This document shows, one piece after another, positions 9,628 through 18,287 of a DNA stretch of 64,000 nucleotides. Under the pieces are notes generated by a model that did no database searches, was not told the origin of the DNA, and was given only the letters and a program-made list of their open reading frames with translations. The position numbers and the translations under genes are program-made. The first letter of the stretch is position 1; every line of letters begins with the position of its first letter. The stretch comes from Azospirillum agricola (lineage in GTDB: Bacteria > Pseudomonadota > Alphaproteobacteria > Azospirillales > Azospirillaceae), in assembly GCF_017876095.1 (NCBI RefSeq), contig NZ_JAGINM010000002.1, positions 248,001 to 312,000 of the forward strand. The letters run 5' to 3'.

Positions 9628-10224
9628 ATGGTTGCCCTGCGCAAGCATCGGACGATGACGGTGGCCGAGTTCCTCGCTTGGGAGGAACGGCAGAGCGAGC
9701 GTCACGAATTCCATCACGGCGGGATCGTCGCCATGGTCGGCGGAACCGTGGCGCACAACCAGATCATCGGAAACATCGACCGCAAACTGGCCCGCCAGTT
9801 GCGCGGCACTCCGTGCCGTGTTTTCCGCGAAAGCCTGAAGACCATCGCCGACGACTCGGTTTTCTATCCGGATGTCCTCGTCACCTGCGCCAAGCTGAAC
9901 GACCAGGACCGTCTGGCCGCCGAGCCGAGCGTGATCGTCGAGGTGCTGTCCGACAGCACGGCCGCGCGCGACCACCTGACCAAGAGCGCCGCCTACCGCA
10001 CCCTGCCCTCGCTGACGCAGTATGTGATCGTCCACCAGCGCGCCGCCGCCGTGGAGAGCCTCCGCCGCGACGGCGAAGGCTGGCTGCACGAGGTGGTTTC
10101 AGGCGAAGGCGGCATCCTGCGCCTTCCGGCGCTGGCGGTCGAGTTGCCGCTTGCGGTCGTCCACGAGGACACGGAGGTACCCTTCGCCCTCGATGGCGAA
10201 TCCGCCGACGAGGAGGAGCGATGA
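9628..10224 (+). CDS. Uma2 family (DUF820) putative endonuclease
   Basis: A 198-aa member of the Uma2/DUF820 family, whose fold belongs to the PD-(D/E)XK nuclease superfamily. The hallmarks are TVAEFLAWEE near the start, the HEFHHGGIVAM strand, FYPDVLVTC (Asp of the active site), and PSVIVEVLSDSTAARDHLTK (Glu and Lys), then YVIVHQ. I chose ATG 9628 (MVALRKHR), seven bases behind GGAAGG (9615-9620), over a GTG 33 bases earlier. The family is widespread and multicopy in cyanobacteria; its biological role is unknown. The end overlaps the start of the cupin gene (ATGA), so translation is coupled. Confidence 0.85.
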   Translation: MVALRKHRTMTVAEFLAWEERQSERHEFHHGGIVAMVGGTVAHNQIIGNIDRKLARQLRGTPCRVFRESLKTIADDSVFYPDVLVTCAKLNDQDRLAAEPSVIVEVLSDSTAARDHLTKSAAYRTLPSLTQYVIVHQRAAAVESLRRDGEGWLHEVVSGEGGILRLPALAVELPLAVVHEDTEVPFALDGESADEEER

Positions 10225-10658
10225 CGATGGAAGCCTTCAACGCCGACCGGCTGATCGCGCTGCTCGGCCTCCAGCCGCACCCCGAGGGCGGGTTCTACGT
10301 GGAGACCTACCGCGCTCCCGCCGAGGGGCGCGGCGCGGTGACGGCCATCTACTTCCTGCTGAATGCCGGCGAGCGCTCCCATTGGCACAAGGTGGACGCC
10401 GTCGAGATCTGGCTGTGGCACGGCGGCGCGCCGCTGGAACTGTCGATCCACGACGGGTCCGAAGCCGAGACACGGGTTCACACGCTCGGCATGGACCTCG
10501 CGGCGGGCGAACGGCCGCAGGCGGTGGTGCCGGTCGGCGCGTGGCAGTCGGCGCGCAGCCTGGGGGATTGGTCGCTGGTGAGCTGCACGGTGGCGCCGGC
10601 CTTCGAGTTCGCCGGCTTCACCCTGGCCCCGCCGGGCTGGGAACCGGGGCCGGCCTGA
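10221..10658 (+). CDS. DUF985 cupin-domain protein
   Basis: A 145-residue cupin of the DUF985 type. The start ATG overlaps the stop of the Uma2-family gene. Characteristic segments are LGLQPHPEGGFYVETYR, AIYFLLNAGERSHWHKVD (the His-x-His metal-type motif) and DAVEIWLWHGGAPL, followed by VPVGAWQSARS and a closing GFTLAPPGWEPG. Members of this family bind metal or small ligands in a beta-barrel; no enzymatic role is established here. It is convergent with der, whose stop lies 17 bp away, so the two transcripts must end almost head to head. Confidence 0.88.
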   Translation: MTMEAFNADRLIALLGLQPHPEGGFYVETYRAPAEGRGAVTAIYFLLNAGERSHWHKVDAVEIWLWHGGAPLELSIHDGSEAETRVHTLGMDLAAGERPQAVVPVGAWQSARSLGDWSLVSCTVAPAFEFAGFTLAPPGWEPGPA

Positions 10659-10674
10659 CGCCGGCCCCCTCCCG

Positions 10675-12081
10675 TCACTCCTTGGCGTAGGGATTGTTGC
10701 CCTTGCGCAGCAGCAGCCGCAACGGCACGCCCGGCAGGTCGAAGCTATCGCGCAGATGACCGATCAGGTAGCGCTGGTAGCTCTCCGGCAGGTCGAGCGG
10801 CTTGTTCACGAACAGCGCGAAGGTCGGCGGGCGCGACTTCACCTGGGTCACGTAGCGGATCTTCACCCGGCGCCCTTCGATCAGGGGCGGCGGGTGGTGG
10901 TCGAGCACGCCCTCGATCCAGCGGTTGAGCTGCGAGGTCGGGATGCGCCGGTTCCACACCGTGTAGGTGTCGACGATGGCGTCCAGCAGCGTGCCGAGCT
11001 TCTGGTTCCTCAGGGCCGAGATGGTGACGACCTTGACGCCCTTGATGTAGCCGAGCGCCGCCTCCAGCTTGTCCTCGACCTGCCGCAGCGCCATGGCGCG
11101 GTCGTCGACGATGTCCCACTTGTTGACCGCGATGACCAGCGAACGGCCCTCCGAGATCACCATGCGGGCGATGTTGAGGTCCTGCTTGTCGAGGATCGCC
11201 TCGGCATCGACCACCAGCACCACAACGTTCGCCATGCGGATGACGCGCAACGTGTCGGCGACGGCCAGCTTCTCGACCTTCTCGTCGACGCGGGCGCGGC
11301 GGCGCATGCCGGCGGTGTCGACCAGCTTGAAGCGGCGGTCGCGCCATTCCCAATCGACGCTGATCGCGTCGCGGGTCATGCCGGCCTCCGGCCCGGTCAG
11401 CACCCGCTCTTCGCCGACGAGACTGTTGAGCAGGGTCGACTTGCCGACGTTGGGACGGCCGACGATGGCGATCTGGATCGGCTTGGTCTTGTCCTCTTCC
11501 GGCTCCGGCTGGTCGCCGATGGGGATCGGTCCCTCGTCGGACGCGTCGGCGGCGGGGGCCTCGGTTTCCGGCTCGTCCTCGGCCTCCTTCGGAACGAAGG
11601 GCAGCAGCCCCTCGACCAGATCGGCCATGCCCTCGCCATGCTCGGCGGAAAGCGGGATCGGGTCGCCCAGCCCAAGCTCGTAGGATTCGTAGAGCCCGGA
11701 CTTCGACGCCTTGCCTTCGGACTTGTTGGCGACCAGCAGGACCGGGGTCTTGCTCTTGCGCAGGATGGCGGCGAAATGGCGGTCCATCGGGGTCACGCCG
11801 GCGCGCGCGTCGATGATGAACAGCGCGACGTCGGCGCGTTCCAGCGCCTGCTCGGTCTGGCGGCGCATGCGCGCCTCCAGGCTGTCGTCGGTGACGTCCT
11901 CGAGCCCGGCGGTGTCCACCACCGTGAAGGACAGGCCGCCGACGAATCCGGGCGCGGAGCGCCAGTCGCGGGTGACGCCCGGCGTGTCGTCCACCAGGGC
12001 CAGCTTCTTGCCGGCCAGGCGGTTGAACAGGGTCGATTTGCCGACATTCGGCCGACCGACGAGAACGACTGTGAACGACAT
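10675..12081 (-). CDS. der: Ribosome biogenesis GTPase Der (EngA)
   Basis: Der carries two tandem GTPase domains and is needed for 50S subunit maturation. The protein is 468 aa. [14 protein letters not shown] (about 8-21) is the first P-loop and [14 protein letters not shown] the second, with [17 protein letters not shown] and [11 protein letters not shown] switch regions and NKSE/NKWD specificity motifs. The C-terminal KH-like domain is present ([20 protein letters not shown]). An acidic linker of about 45 residues joins the two G domains and is longer than in E. coli. It is the last gene of the yfgM-bamB-der series, 35 bp behind bamB. Confidence 0.97.
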   Translation of the reverse strand: MSFTVVLVGRPNVGKSTLFNRLAGKKLALVDDTPGVTRDWRSAPGFVGGLSFTVVDTAGLEDVTDDSLEARMRRQTEQALERADVALFIIDARAGVTPMDRHFAAILRKSKTPVLLVANKSEGKASKSGLYESYELGLGDPIPLSAEHGEGMADLVEGLLPFVPKEAEDEPETEAPAADASDEGPIPIGDQPEPEEDKTKPIQIAIVGRPNVGKSTLLNSLVGEERVLTGPEAGMTRDAISVDWEWRDRRFKLVDTAGMRRRARVDEKVEKLAVADTLRVIRMANVVVLVVDAEAILDKQDLNIARMVISEGRSLVIAVNKWDIVDDRAMALRQVEDKLEAALGYIKGVKVVTISALRNQKLGTLLDAIVDTYTVWNRRIPTSQLNRWIEGVLDHHPPPLIEGRRVKIRYVTQVKSRPPTFALFVNKPLDLPESYQRYLIGHLRDSFDLPGVPLRLLLRKGNNPYAKE

Positions 12082-12116
12082 GGCGCCAGGCTTTTCCTAA
12101 AAACAGACGAGAAGCA

Positions 12117-13463
12117 TCAACGGAACGCGGCAAGCGTCCCGTTGTCGCACAGGACATAGAGAGTGTTGTTGGCAACGACCGGCGGCAAGTAGGCGGCCGC
12201 CGGCAGCTTGCGGGTGACCTCGACCGCGCCGTTGTTCGGCGACAGGCCGAGCAGCTGGCCGTTCGAGCCGGCCACCCACAGGCGGCCGCCGGCCAGCACC
12301 GGCCCCGCCCAGGTGATCGGGCCGGTCTTGTCCTTGGGATCGTCGTAGCGGTCGAGCGGAGCCACCCAACGGGCACGGCCCGCCTGACGGGTCACCGCCA
12401 CCAGTTCGGCGTCGTTGGTCACGGTGAACAGATAGTCGCCGGCCAGCCACGGGGTCTGGGTGCCGCCGATCTCGGCCTCCCACACCCGGTTGCCGATCCG
12501 CTCGTCGATGGCGACCATGCGGCCGGAATGGCCGATGGCGTAGACGATGCCACGGTCGATCACCGGCAGGCCGCGGATGTCGGCGAGGTTGCTGAGGGCC
12601 CCGGTGCGGCGGATGGCGGCGAGGCTCTCCTGCCACGCGACGCGGCCGGTCTCGGGCCGCAGCCCGAACAGCTCGCCCGACGAGTAGGGGGCGACGACCA
12701 GGGTCGACGTCGCGGCCGGGCTGGCGGCGCCGAGCAGGCCGGCGGTCTCCAGGATGCCCTGCTGCGACCATTGCACGGTGCCGTCGCCGGTCGACAGGGC
12801 GACGATCTGGTTGTCGAGCGTCAGCACGAGGACCCGCCCGCCCGACACGGTCGGAGCGCCGCGCACCGGGCCGGCGACGCGCTTGCGCCACAGGATCGAG
12901 CCGTTGGCCGGATCCATCGCCATCACCTCGGCGAAGCCGGTGGCGGCGTAGAGGCGTCCGTCGGCGTAGGACACGCCGCCGCCGGTGGCGCCGCCCCGCT
13001 CATGCTCGGGCTTGGTGTCGACGCGCCACAGCGACCGGCCGGTCTGCTCGTCGAGCGCCGCGACATGCGCGTCGGCGTCCATGGCGAAGATCTTGCCGTC
13101 GGCGACCACCGGAACGCCCAGCAGGGCGCGCGAGCTGCTCGACCCGCTGCCGATGTCGCCGCGCCACGCCTCGGACGGGCTGGCCGCAAGGGCGAGGTGG
13201 CCCATGGCGTGGTCCGGCGTGCCGCCCGCCTGCGGCCAGGCGACGTTGGCGGCCGGCGGCGGCACGGTGACCGCGACGTCGGCCAGACGGGCGTCCGGCT
13301 CGATCTTGCGCTCGCGGGTCAGGACGGAGACGCGCTGCCCCGGCAGCGGCGGTTCGGGGGTCTTGCCGAACCAGTCGCCGACGGTGTCGCAACCGCCCAG
13401 CAGGACGGCGAGCAGCGAAGCGGACAGGAGCGCCGAACGGCGCAGAGGACGGGCCGTGGTCAT
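12117..13463 (-). CDS. bamB: Outer-membrane assembly lipoprotein BamB
   Basis: BamB is a beta-propeller lipoprotein of the BAM complex that inserts outer-membrane proteins. The 448-aa protein starts with a basic, hydrophobic signal and the lipobox LLGGC (Cys25, residue 26 Asp). Repeated propeller blades follow, with the typical W-x-x-x-x-G-x-x and ALDEQTGRSLWRVDT, AMDPANGSILWRK, ALSTGDGTVQW and AIDERIGNRVWEA patterns of the PQQ-like repeat. The position between the YfgM-like gene (3 bp upstream) and der is the same as in E. coli, which strengthens the call. Some databases would list it only as a PQQ-binding-like beta-propeller protein. Confidence 0.92.
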   Translation of the reverse strand: MTTARPLRRSALLSASLLAVLLGGCDTVGDWFGKTPEPPLPGQRVSVLTRERKIEPDARLADVAVTVPPPAANVAWPQAGGTPDHAMGHLALAASPSEAWRGDIGSGSSSSRALLGVPVVADGKIFAMDADAHVAALDEQTGRSLWRVDTKPEHERGGATGGGVSYADGRLYAATGFAEVMAMDPANGSILWRKRVAGPVRGAPTVSGGRVLVLTLDNQIVALSTGDGTVQWSQQGILETAGLLGAASPAATSTLVVAPYSSGELFGLRPETGRVAWQESLAAIRRTGALSNLADIRGLPVIDRGIVYAIGHSGRMVAIDERIGNRVWEAEIGGTQTPWLAGDYLFTVTNDAELVAVTRQAGRARWVAPLDRYDDPKDKTGPITWAGPVLAGGRLWVAGSNGQLLGLSPNNGAVEVTRKLPAAAYLPPVVANNTLYVLCDNGTLAAFR

Positions 13464-13466
13464 TCG

Positions 13467-14111
13467 TCAGGTCTTGCCGTAGAGGGAGGCGAGGTCGGCG
13501 GCGCGGGAGCGGACGCCGCTCGGCGCCTGCTGGTCGTCGGCCAGTTGCTGGAAGAGGCCGCGCGCCTTGGCGGTGTCGCCGCTGCGGGCAGCCAGCAAGG
13601 CGGTCAGCTCGCGCGCGGTGAAGCGCCACGGGCTGCTGTCGGCGGTCAACGGCTGGAGCCTGGCGGTGAGCTGGGCGGCGTCGCCGCTCTCGACCCGCTG
13701 CATCGCCCCCAGCAGGGTGGCGAGGTCGCGGTAGACCGGATCGACGGCGCTGTTGGCGGCGATGCCGTCATAGATCGTCGCGGCGTCGGCCGGCTTGCCC
13801 TGGCGCAGCAGCAGCGCCGCGGCGTTGAACTGGGCGAAGGCGGCCATGCGCGGGTCGGCGCTGCCGGCGTAGGCGGCGAGCGCCTCGACGCCCTTCTCCG
13901 GCCCCTGCGCGGTCTGCGAGATGGCGGTGACGAGAGCCGCGGTGTCCTGCTGCTGCTTGGAAGCCTGCCAGTTGCGCCACGCGGTGTAGCCGCCGGTTCC
14001 GGCGACCAGAAGCACGGCGGCGGCGATCATGGCGCCGCCATACTTCTTGAACACATGCTCCGCGCGATCGCGGCGCAGATCCTCGTCGACTTCGCGGAAA
14101 ATATCGCTCAT
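13467..14111 (-). CDS. YfgM-like tetratricopeptide membrane protein
   Basis: A 214-aa protein with one membrane anchor. The N-terminus MSDIFREVDEDLRRDRAEHVFKK-type segment is cytosolic and is followed by a single hydrophobic helix at about residues 27-45 (MIAAAVLLVAGTGGY). The remainder is helical TPR-like repeat rich in Ala and Gln. YfgM of E. coli belongs to the same family and assists the SecYEG/PpiD periplasmic chaperone network. It is first in the row with bamB and der, and only three bases separate it from bamB. About 290 bp of non-coding DNA upstream presumably holds the operon promoter. Confidence 0.88.
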   Translation of the reverse strand: MSDIFREVDEDLRRDRAEHVFKKYGGAMIAAAVLLVAGTGGYTAWRNWQASKQQQDTAALVTAISQTAQGPEKGVEALAAYAGSADPRMAAFAQFNAAALLLRQGKPADAATIYDGIAANSAVDPVYRDLATLLGAMQRVESGDAAQLTARLQPLTADSSPWRFTARELTALLAARSGDTAKARGLFQQLADDQQAPSGVRSRAADLASLYGKT

Positions 14112-14310
14112 GGCGCTGCGGTGCGGTCCTTGTTCGTGCGGCCGGGACGGCGGCGCGGTCTCGGGTCGGGCGGAACGGCACCCCCGGCTGGCCGGAGGGG
14201 CCTGTCCGCGCCATCACAGGGCCGGATAGCATTGGGTACCACGCCCGGTCAAGTGCGCACGGCGCCCCGCCCCCCATGCCCCCTGGGGATTCGGATGGCT
14301 GAATAGGCGA

Positions 14311-14346
14311 AAGGCCGTACGGGACGACGCCCGCACGGCCTTTTTT
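14311..14346 (-). terminator. Hairpin terminator behind the first LuxR-type regulator
   Basis: The stem GGCCGTACGGG / CCCGCACGGCC (one mismatch, loop ACGACG) is flanked by AAA on one side and six T on the other. The only gene that ends near it is the minus-strand response regulator at 14405; no plus-strand gene ends here, although the longer T-run lies on the plus strand. Confidence 0.6.
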
Positions 14347-14404
14347 CAGCGCACCACCCGATGTCAGCGAAACACGGAGGGAAACGAGGTCGCCCCGGAA
14401 ACCG

Positions 14405-15049
14405 TCAGGCCGTCATCGCCGCGGCGGCGATCACCGCCTGCGTGCGGTTCTTGACGCCCAGCGACTTGAAGATGGCGGTGACGTGGATCTTGACGGTGCC
14501 TTCCGACAGACCCAGTTCATAGGCGATCTGCTTGTTCGACTTGCCCAGCCGCAGGCATTCGAGAACCTCGCGCTGGCGCTGGGTCAGGCCGTAGCCGCCG
14601 CTGCGGTCGGCGACGTCCAGCGGCGAGCGGCGGCGCGGCGCCGCGTCCATGCTGGCCGTCAGGGCGCCCGGCGGGACATAGATGCCGCCGGAGAAGACGA
14701 GGTTCAGCGCGCCCATCATGACCTTGACGCTGCTGGATTTCGGAATGTAGCCGGTGGCGCCGTGGTCGAGCGCGCCGCGGATGTCGCCCAGCGCCTCGGA
14801 GGCGGAGATGACGACGATGGGAACCCCCGGCTGCAAGGCCTGGACGTCGCGCAGACCGTCGAAGCCCGGCCAGTTCGGCATGTGCAGATCCATCAGCACG
14901 ATGTCGTAGGTGATGTCCGACCGGCAGCGGTCGAGCAGTTCGTTGAAGGTCCCCGCCTCGATGAAGGTGGCATCGCCATGCAGCTGCTCGAGCAGCCGCC
15001 GCAGCCCTTCACGGAACAGCAGATGGTCGTCACCGATCAGGATTTTCAT
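14405..15049 (-). CDS. NarL/FixJ-type response regulator
   Basis: A two-domain regulator of 214 aa. The receiver domain has the acidic pair in LIGDDHLLFREGL, phospho-acceptor Asp54 in LMDLHMP, and the conserved Lys in GYIPKSS. The C-terminal LuxR-type helix-turn-helix is GLTQRQREVLECLRLGKSNK followed by QIAYELGLSEGTVKIHVTAI. ATG 15049 (MKILIGDD) is chosen because it puts beta-1 at the start; a longer frame upstream reads through non-conserved sequence. No sensor kinase is adjacent, so the partner is unknown. It is the first of three LuxR-type regulators within 3 kb and is divergent from the second. Confidence 0.92.
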   Translation of the reverse strand: MKILIGDDHLLFREGLRRLLEQLHGDATFIEAGTFNELLDRCRSDITYDIVLMDLHMPNWPGFDGLRDVQALQPGVPIVVISASEALGDIRGALDHGATGYIPKSSSVKVMMGALNLVFSGGIYVPPGALTASMDAAPRRRSPLDVADRSGGYGLTQRQREVLECLRLGKSNKQIAYELGLSEGTVKIHVTAIFKSLGVKNRTQAVIAAAAMTA

Positions 15050-15883
15050 GATCCCCGTCACCCTCGTTCGCCGCCCCTTGCGGGCCTCGCCTTCGCGTCC
15101 GGTAAGCCCCCGCGGCCCCCGGATCGTCTCGCTCGCCTTAACTGGCTTGGGTGATTGATACCACGATCGGAAGAGGGGCTGTATATCGACAAGGGCCATA
15201 GGTCATTAGCCGCCGCACCGCGCCATGACCGAACCATACGGCAGAGCGCGCCCAAGCATTGCCCCGGCCATAAGTCATAGATTCGCGGCAGGAAACCCGA
15301 TTCGGGACTGAGCCCGTCCAATCGAAGCACTCGAAAAGGCAAGAATCGTCTCCGTTCGCGCAGGGAATCGTCTTGGAACCTTTGCGAAGCGATCCCGTTC
15401 GTGTGGGCAGAGCTGAACTAACCCCGAATCGAGGGCGCGGAGGGTTAGGCCCAACCGTTCGAATCTCCCGGAAGGATCCCTGTACCAACGCGCAATCGGC
15501 TGTGACCCGTTCAGCACACAACATTCCAGAGGTGTTACCGTCCCGAAACAAGAAGCGACCATCCTGGCTGTGCTTGACGATCTCGGTTGATAATCCATCG
15601 TTCGATTTACGTGCCACCTCATCAATTTCTAAATTATTCCAGGACCACCAGCGAACTCTTCTCTTTTACAGGCATACTTGGAAGATTTTATGAAATATCG
15701 GGATTGCGCGTGCCTGGGCCGGCCGAACACACGGTCGGTTTTCCATTCAACCGAGACGCAGGCGGCAATGCCCGGTTCGGGCTGGCCGTGGATGCCTCCT
15801 CCAGACAGAGCTGACCCATGCACACACATCATGAGTACGCCCATGAGAAAGCATCGAACCAGACCCGCAACGCGGTGACCCCC
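15050..15883. other. Long A/T-enriched control region between two divergent regulators
   Basis: More than 800 bp without a credible gene. GC content drops, most clearly at 15585-15700. An imperfect direct repeat, GGCCATAGGTCATTAG (15194-15209) and GGCCATAAGTCATAG (15266-15280), may be a binding site. Reading frames here have poor codon structure and no ribosome-binding sites. The region probably holds promoters and operators for both flanking regulators and possibly an untranslated leader or small RNA. Confidence 0.5.
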
Positions 15884-16561
15884 ATGCATGTCTGCCTGAT
15901 CCTCGACAACAACGCGCTGACCGAAACCGTGGTGCAGGCGCTCGACCGTGGCGGCCGCCATCGGGTGACGGTGCTGCACGACATCACCGACCTGACGCAG
16001 AGCGCGCTGACGCCGGACGCCATCCTGATCGGCCTCCAGCAGTTCACCGCGCTGCGCGAGAACGAGCCGATGGTCTATCTGCGCCTGTCGCGGCGGTCCC
16101 GGATCGTCGTGGTGCTGTCGTCGCGCGAACTGCTCGACGCCGCCCACATCCTGGCCTTCGCCGACGCCTGGGTGTTCGAGGATCTCAACGTCGACCGCAT
16201 CAACGAGTTGCTGGACCTCGGGCTGGAGGGCCATTGCCTGATGCCCAAGCAGTTCCTCTCGCGGCTGGGCGTCGACGAAATCCGGCTCAGTCTGCTGCCC
16301 CGCCTGTCCGACCCGGAATACGAGACCCTGCGCCTGCTGGGCCAGGGGCTGAACAACCGGACCATCGCCAACGCGCTGGACCTGTCGGAGGCGGTGATCA
16401 AGTCGATGGTGCGCAGCGTGCTGTCCAAGCTCCATTTCCGCAACCGGACCGAGGCCGGGGTCTTCGCCGCGCGCCAGCAGGGCGCCCTGCAATCGGCGCG
16501 CGACGGGGTCGTGCCCCCCCACATGCACGCCGCCCAGCAGCAGCGCGCGGCGGGAGCCTAG
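15884..16561 (+). CDS. LuxR-type regulator with a degenerate receiver domain
   Basis: A 225-aa protein with a receiver-like N-terminus and a LuxR-family DNA-binding C-terminus (LSDPEYETLRLLGQGLNNRT then IANALDLSEAVIKSMVRSVL). The position of the phospho-acceptor is occupied by glycine (PDAILIGLQQF, Gly50), and the acidic pair near the start is reduced to one Asp in LILDNN. Phosphorylation is therefore unlikely, and control by protein level, ligand or partner is more plausible. ATG 15884 fits the receiver start (MHVCLILD, GGTGA upstream); an in-frame ATG at 15818 would add 22 residues. The gene is divergent from the regulator at 14405 and convergent with the one at 16787. Confidence 0.85.
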   Translation: MHVCLILDNNALTETVVQALDRGGRHRVTVLHDITDLTQSALTPDAILIGLQQFTALRENEPMVYLRLSRRSRIVVVLSSRELLDAAHILAFADAWVFEDLNVDRINELLDLGLEGHCLMPKQFLSRLGVDEIRLSLLPRLSDPEYETLRLLGQGLNNRTIANALDLSEAVIKSMVRSVLSKLHFRNRTEAGVFAARQQGALQSARDGVVPPHMHAAQQQRAAGA

Positions 16562-16600
16562 CCCCGCCGGCCTCCCCCCACGGCCCATCGGCTTCGAAGC

Positions 16601-16630
16601 CCTCCGGATCACAAGTCCGGAGGTTTTTTT
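16601..16630 (+). terminator. Intrinsic terminator of the degenerate LuxR regulator
   Basis: CCTCCGGA (16601-16608) pairs with TCCGGAGG (16616-16623) over a seven-base loop, and seven T residues follow directly. It lies 40 bp behind the stop codon. This is a textbook rho-independent terminator. Confidence 0.85.
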
Positions 16631-16724
16631 GCGACGTCCCCACGGTCACGTCCCTTGCGCGCCCCCCGGCATCCGGCCGGGTCGCGGGTTTCGGCAAGGG
16701 ACGCCCCGGCAAGGGACGCCCACG

Positions 16725-16762
16725 CGAAAAGCCCCTCCTCCTGATGGAAGAGGGGCTTCTCG
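16725..16762 (-). terminator. Intrinsic terminator of the third regulator
   Basis: AAGCCCCTC (16729-16737) pairs with GAGGGGCTT (16750-16758). Read on the minus strand, the stem is followed by TTTT and lies about 25 bp after the stop of the response regulator at 16787-17485. It faces the plus-strand terminator at 16601 with a 95-bp spacer containing a 15-bp tandem duplication. Confidence 0.75.
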
Positions 16763-16786
16763 CGGTCGAGCCGTGGTGGGGAACGG

Positions 16787-17485
16787 TTACTGGTGGGCCG
16801 CCGTCACGGCGGCCGCCACCACGCCGGCGCCGGCCAGTTCGCCGCCGATGCCGTTGTTGAGCGCCCAGATGGCGGCCTGGGTGCGGTTGGAGGCGTTGAT
16901 CTTGCGCAGCAGGCTCTTCAGGTGGACCTTCACCGTCGCCTCGGTGATGTTCAGGTGGTTGGCGATCATCTTGTTGCTGTCGCCGTTCAGCAGGCAGCGC
17001 AGGATCTGCACCTCGCGCTGCGACAGCCCCTTGCGCGACACCGGCATCTCGGTGCCGTTGCCGTTGACCCGGCCGGAGATCAGAAGCGCGGCCAGATGGG
17101 TCGGGAACACCTTCTCGCCCATCATCACCAGCTTCAACGACTGGGCCAGAGCGTCGGACGACAGGTCCTTCATCAGGTAGCCGTCGGCCCCCGCCTCAAG
17201 CGCGTTGGCCAGACGGCGGGTGCAGAGGTCGCTGGTCAGGATGACCATGCGGGCGTCCGGCAGTTGGGCGCGCAGGCGGCGCATCCCTTCCGCCTCCTCG
17301 TCGCCGCCGTTCTGAAGGTCGAGCAGGACGAGCTGTGGACGCAGGCCGTTCTCGACGCTGTTCAGCGCCTCGCGGAGGTTGCCGGCCTCGGCGCCGATCT
17401 GGAACGGCGAGTCGTCGAGCAGCCGCTTCAATCCCTCGCGGAACAGCTTGTTGGAGTCGATCAGAAAAGCACGCACTGTGTCCAT
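16787..17485 (-). CDS. NarL/FixJ-type response regulator
   Basis: A 232-aa response regulator. The receiver opens MDTVRAFLIDSNKLFREGLK, phospho-acceptor Asp56 is in LVLLDLQNG, Thr in VILTSD and Lys in GYLMKDLSS. The first acidic pair is weakened to one Asp (Asp10). The LuxR-type HTH at about 160-215 reads LSQREVQILRCLLNGDSNKM, IANHLNITEATVKVHLKSLL. A hydrophobic Ala/Gly-rich tail of about 20 residues closes the protein. It resembles the regulator at 14405 in the shared FREGL-(R/K)-RLL segment and general layout, which suggests a common ancestor. No kinase is nearby. Confidence 0.9.
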   Translation of the reverse strand: MDTVRAFLIDSNKLFREGLKRLLDDSPFQIGAEAGNLREALNSVENGLRPQLVLLDLQNGGDEEAEGMRRLRAQLPDARMVILTSDLCTRRLANALEAGADGYLMKDLSSDALAQSLKLVMMGEKVFPTHLAALLISGRVNGNGTEMPVSRKGLSQREVQILRCLLNGDSNKMIANHLNITEATVKVHLKSLLRKINASNRTQAAIWALNNGIGGELAGAGVVAAAVTAAHQ

Positions 17486-18027
17486 GGTCAGCTCCCGCGA
17501 ATTTGGATCGATCGTCGTGACACGGCGGACCAGAAAACGATTCCGATCGTGTGGGCGTCCGGCTATCCGAACCGTCCGGCACCGCCCTCCTTCGAAGTCT
17601 TCGGCCTACCAATATTTAGGGTGAGCTTACCCCCGTGTCGTGTCCTACGTTACCACTCTCCGGAGTTAAAAGAAGAACGCATTGGACATATGCGCAAAGC
17701 CACGACCTCTTGAAGGTGTAAACGGCCTCGTTGAAAGTATTCGTCTCACCCCATCGAAAAGGTTATTCTTCGTGACAACCACCACTTATTTGTCAATAAA
17801 AACGCGCATTGGGTGATGTGGATTCTAAAAATAGCGCCGTGAATTGCAGAAAAGCCGCTGCGCGGAAGGCCGCGCCATCCCCTCCTCCCATCCGGGACCA
17901 TAGCCTTTCGGCGTAACGGCCGCCCCCTGCCCGAGCGCCCGCCCCACCCCTTTTCCGCGTCCTCCGACCGGCCTTGACGAGCCGCCCCCGCCCATGCGCT
18001 TCTGCGGCCGCGAATCGCGGGGATGGC
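17486..18027. other. Intergenic region, A/T-rich at 17600-17840
   Basis: No supported gene. The first part is the upstream region of the minus-strand response regulator and probably holds its promoter. The stretch 17700-17840 is among the most A/T-rich of the window. The overlapping minus-strand frame at 17793-18047 has the composition of a random GC-rich frame. I see no hairpin with a T-run here. Confidence 0.45.
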
Positions 18028-18207
18028 ATGACGGGCTGGCAGATCATCGGGGCGGGAATCGCCGGCTATCTCCTGCTTCTGGCGCGCAGCGCCTGGAAGC
18101 AGGGGGAGTTCCGCCAGTTCCTGCGCAGCCTCGCGATCGTCGCGATCCTCTGCGGCGCCATCGCGGGCATCGTGGCGGCTGTCATCCTGCTCGATTCGCC
18201 ACCCTAG
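18028..18207 (+). CDS. Small two-helix membrane protein
   Basis: A 59-residue protein (MTGWQIIGAGIAGYLLLLAR...) with two hydrophobic segments: about residues 5-18, and 33-55 (LAIVAILCGAIAGIVAAVIL). A short polar loop, SAWKQGEFRQF, lies between them. The start is ATG 18028 with GGGGA before it; an upstream in-frame ATG lacks a ribosome site. No family is recognised. It is convergent with the AAA+ ATPase gene, sharing the terminator hairpin at 18233-18260. Hydrophobic pattern and codon use support a real gene, but there is no further evidence. Confidence 0.6.
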   Translation: MTGWQIIGAGIAGYLLLLARSAWKQGEFRQFLRSLAIVAILCGAIAGIVAAVILLDSPP

Positions 18208-18228
18208 ACGGGTCGCTCCGTGCAACGG

Positions 18229-18260
18229 AAAAGGCCCTCCCCCGGCGACGGGGAAGGGCC
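18229..18260 (-). terminator. Terminator between the small membrane protein and the AAA+ ATPase genes
   Basis: AGGCCCTCCCCCG and CGGGGAAGGGCCT form a strong stem between the two convergent genes. On the minus strand the stem runs into TTTTCC, so it suits the ATPase gene best. Confidence 0.7.
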
Positions 18261-18287
18261 TCTGAGTCGGGCCGGATCGGGAATGGA

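Noticed and set aside
15440..15480. A tRNA-like TpsiC sequence (GTTCGAATCTC)
   Set aside because: The flanking bases do not form the T stem or any acceptor/anticodon stems, so it is not a tRNA.
15138..15617. A 159-codon minus-strand frame in the long spacer
   Set aside because: No ribosome site, mixed residue composition and no recognisable motif; low-GC spacers often give such frames.
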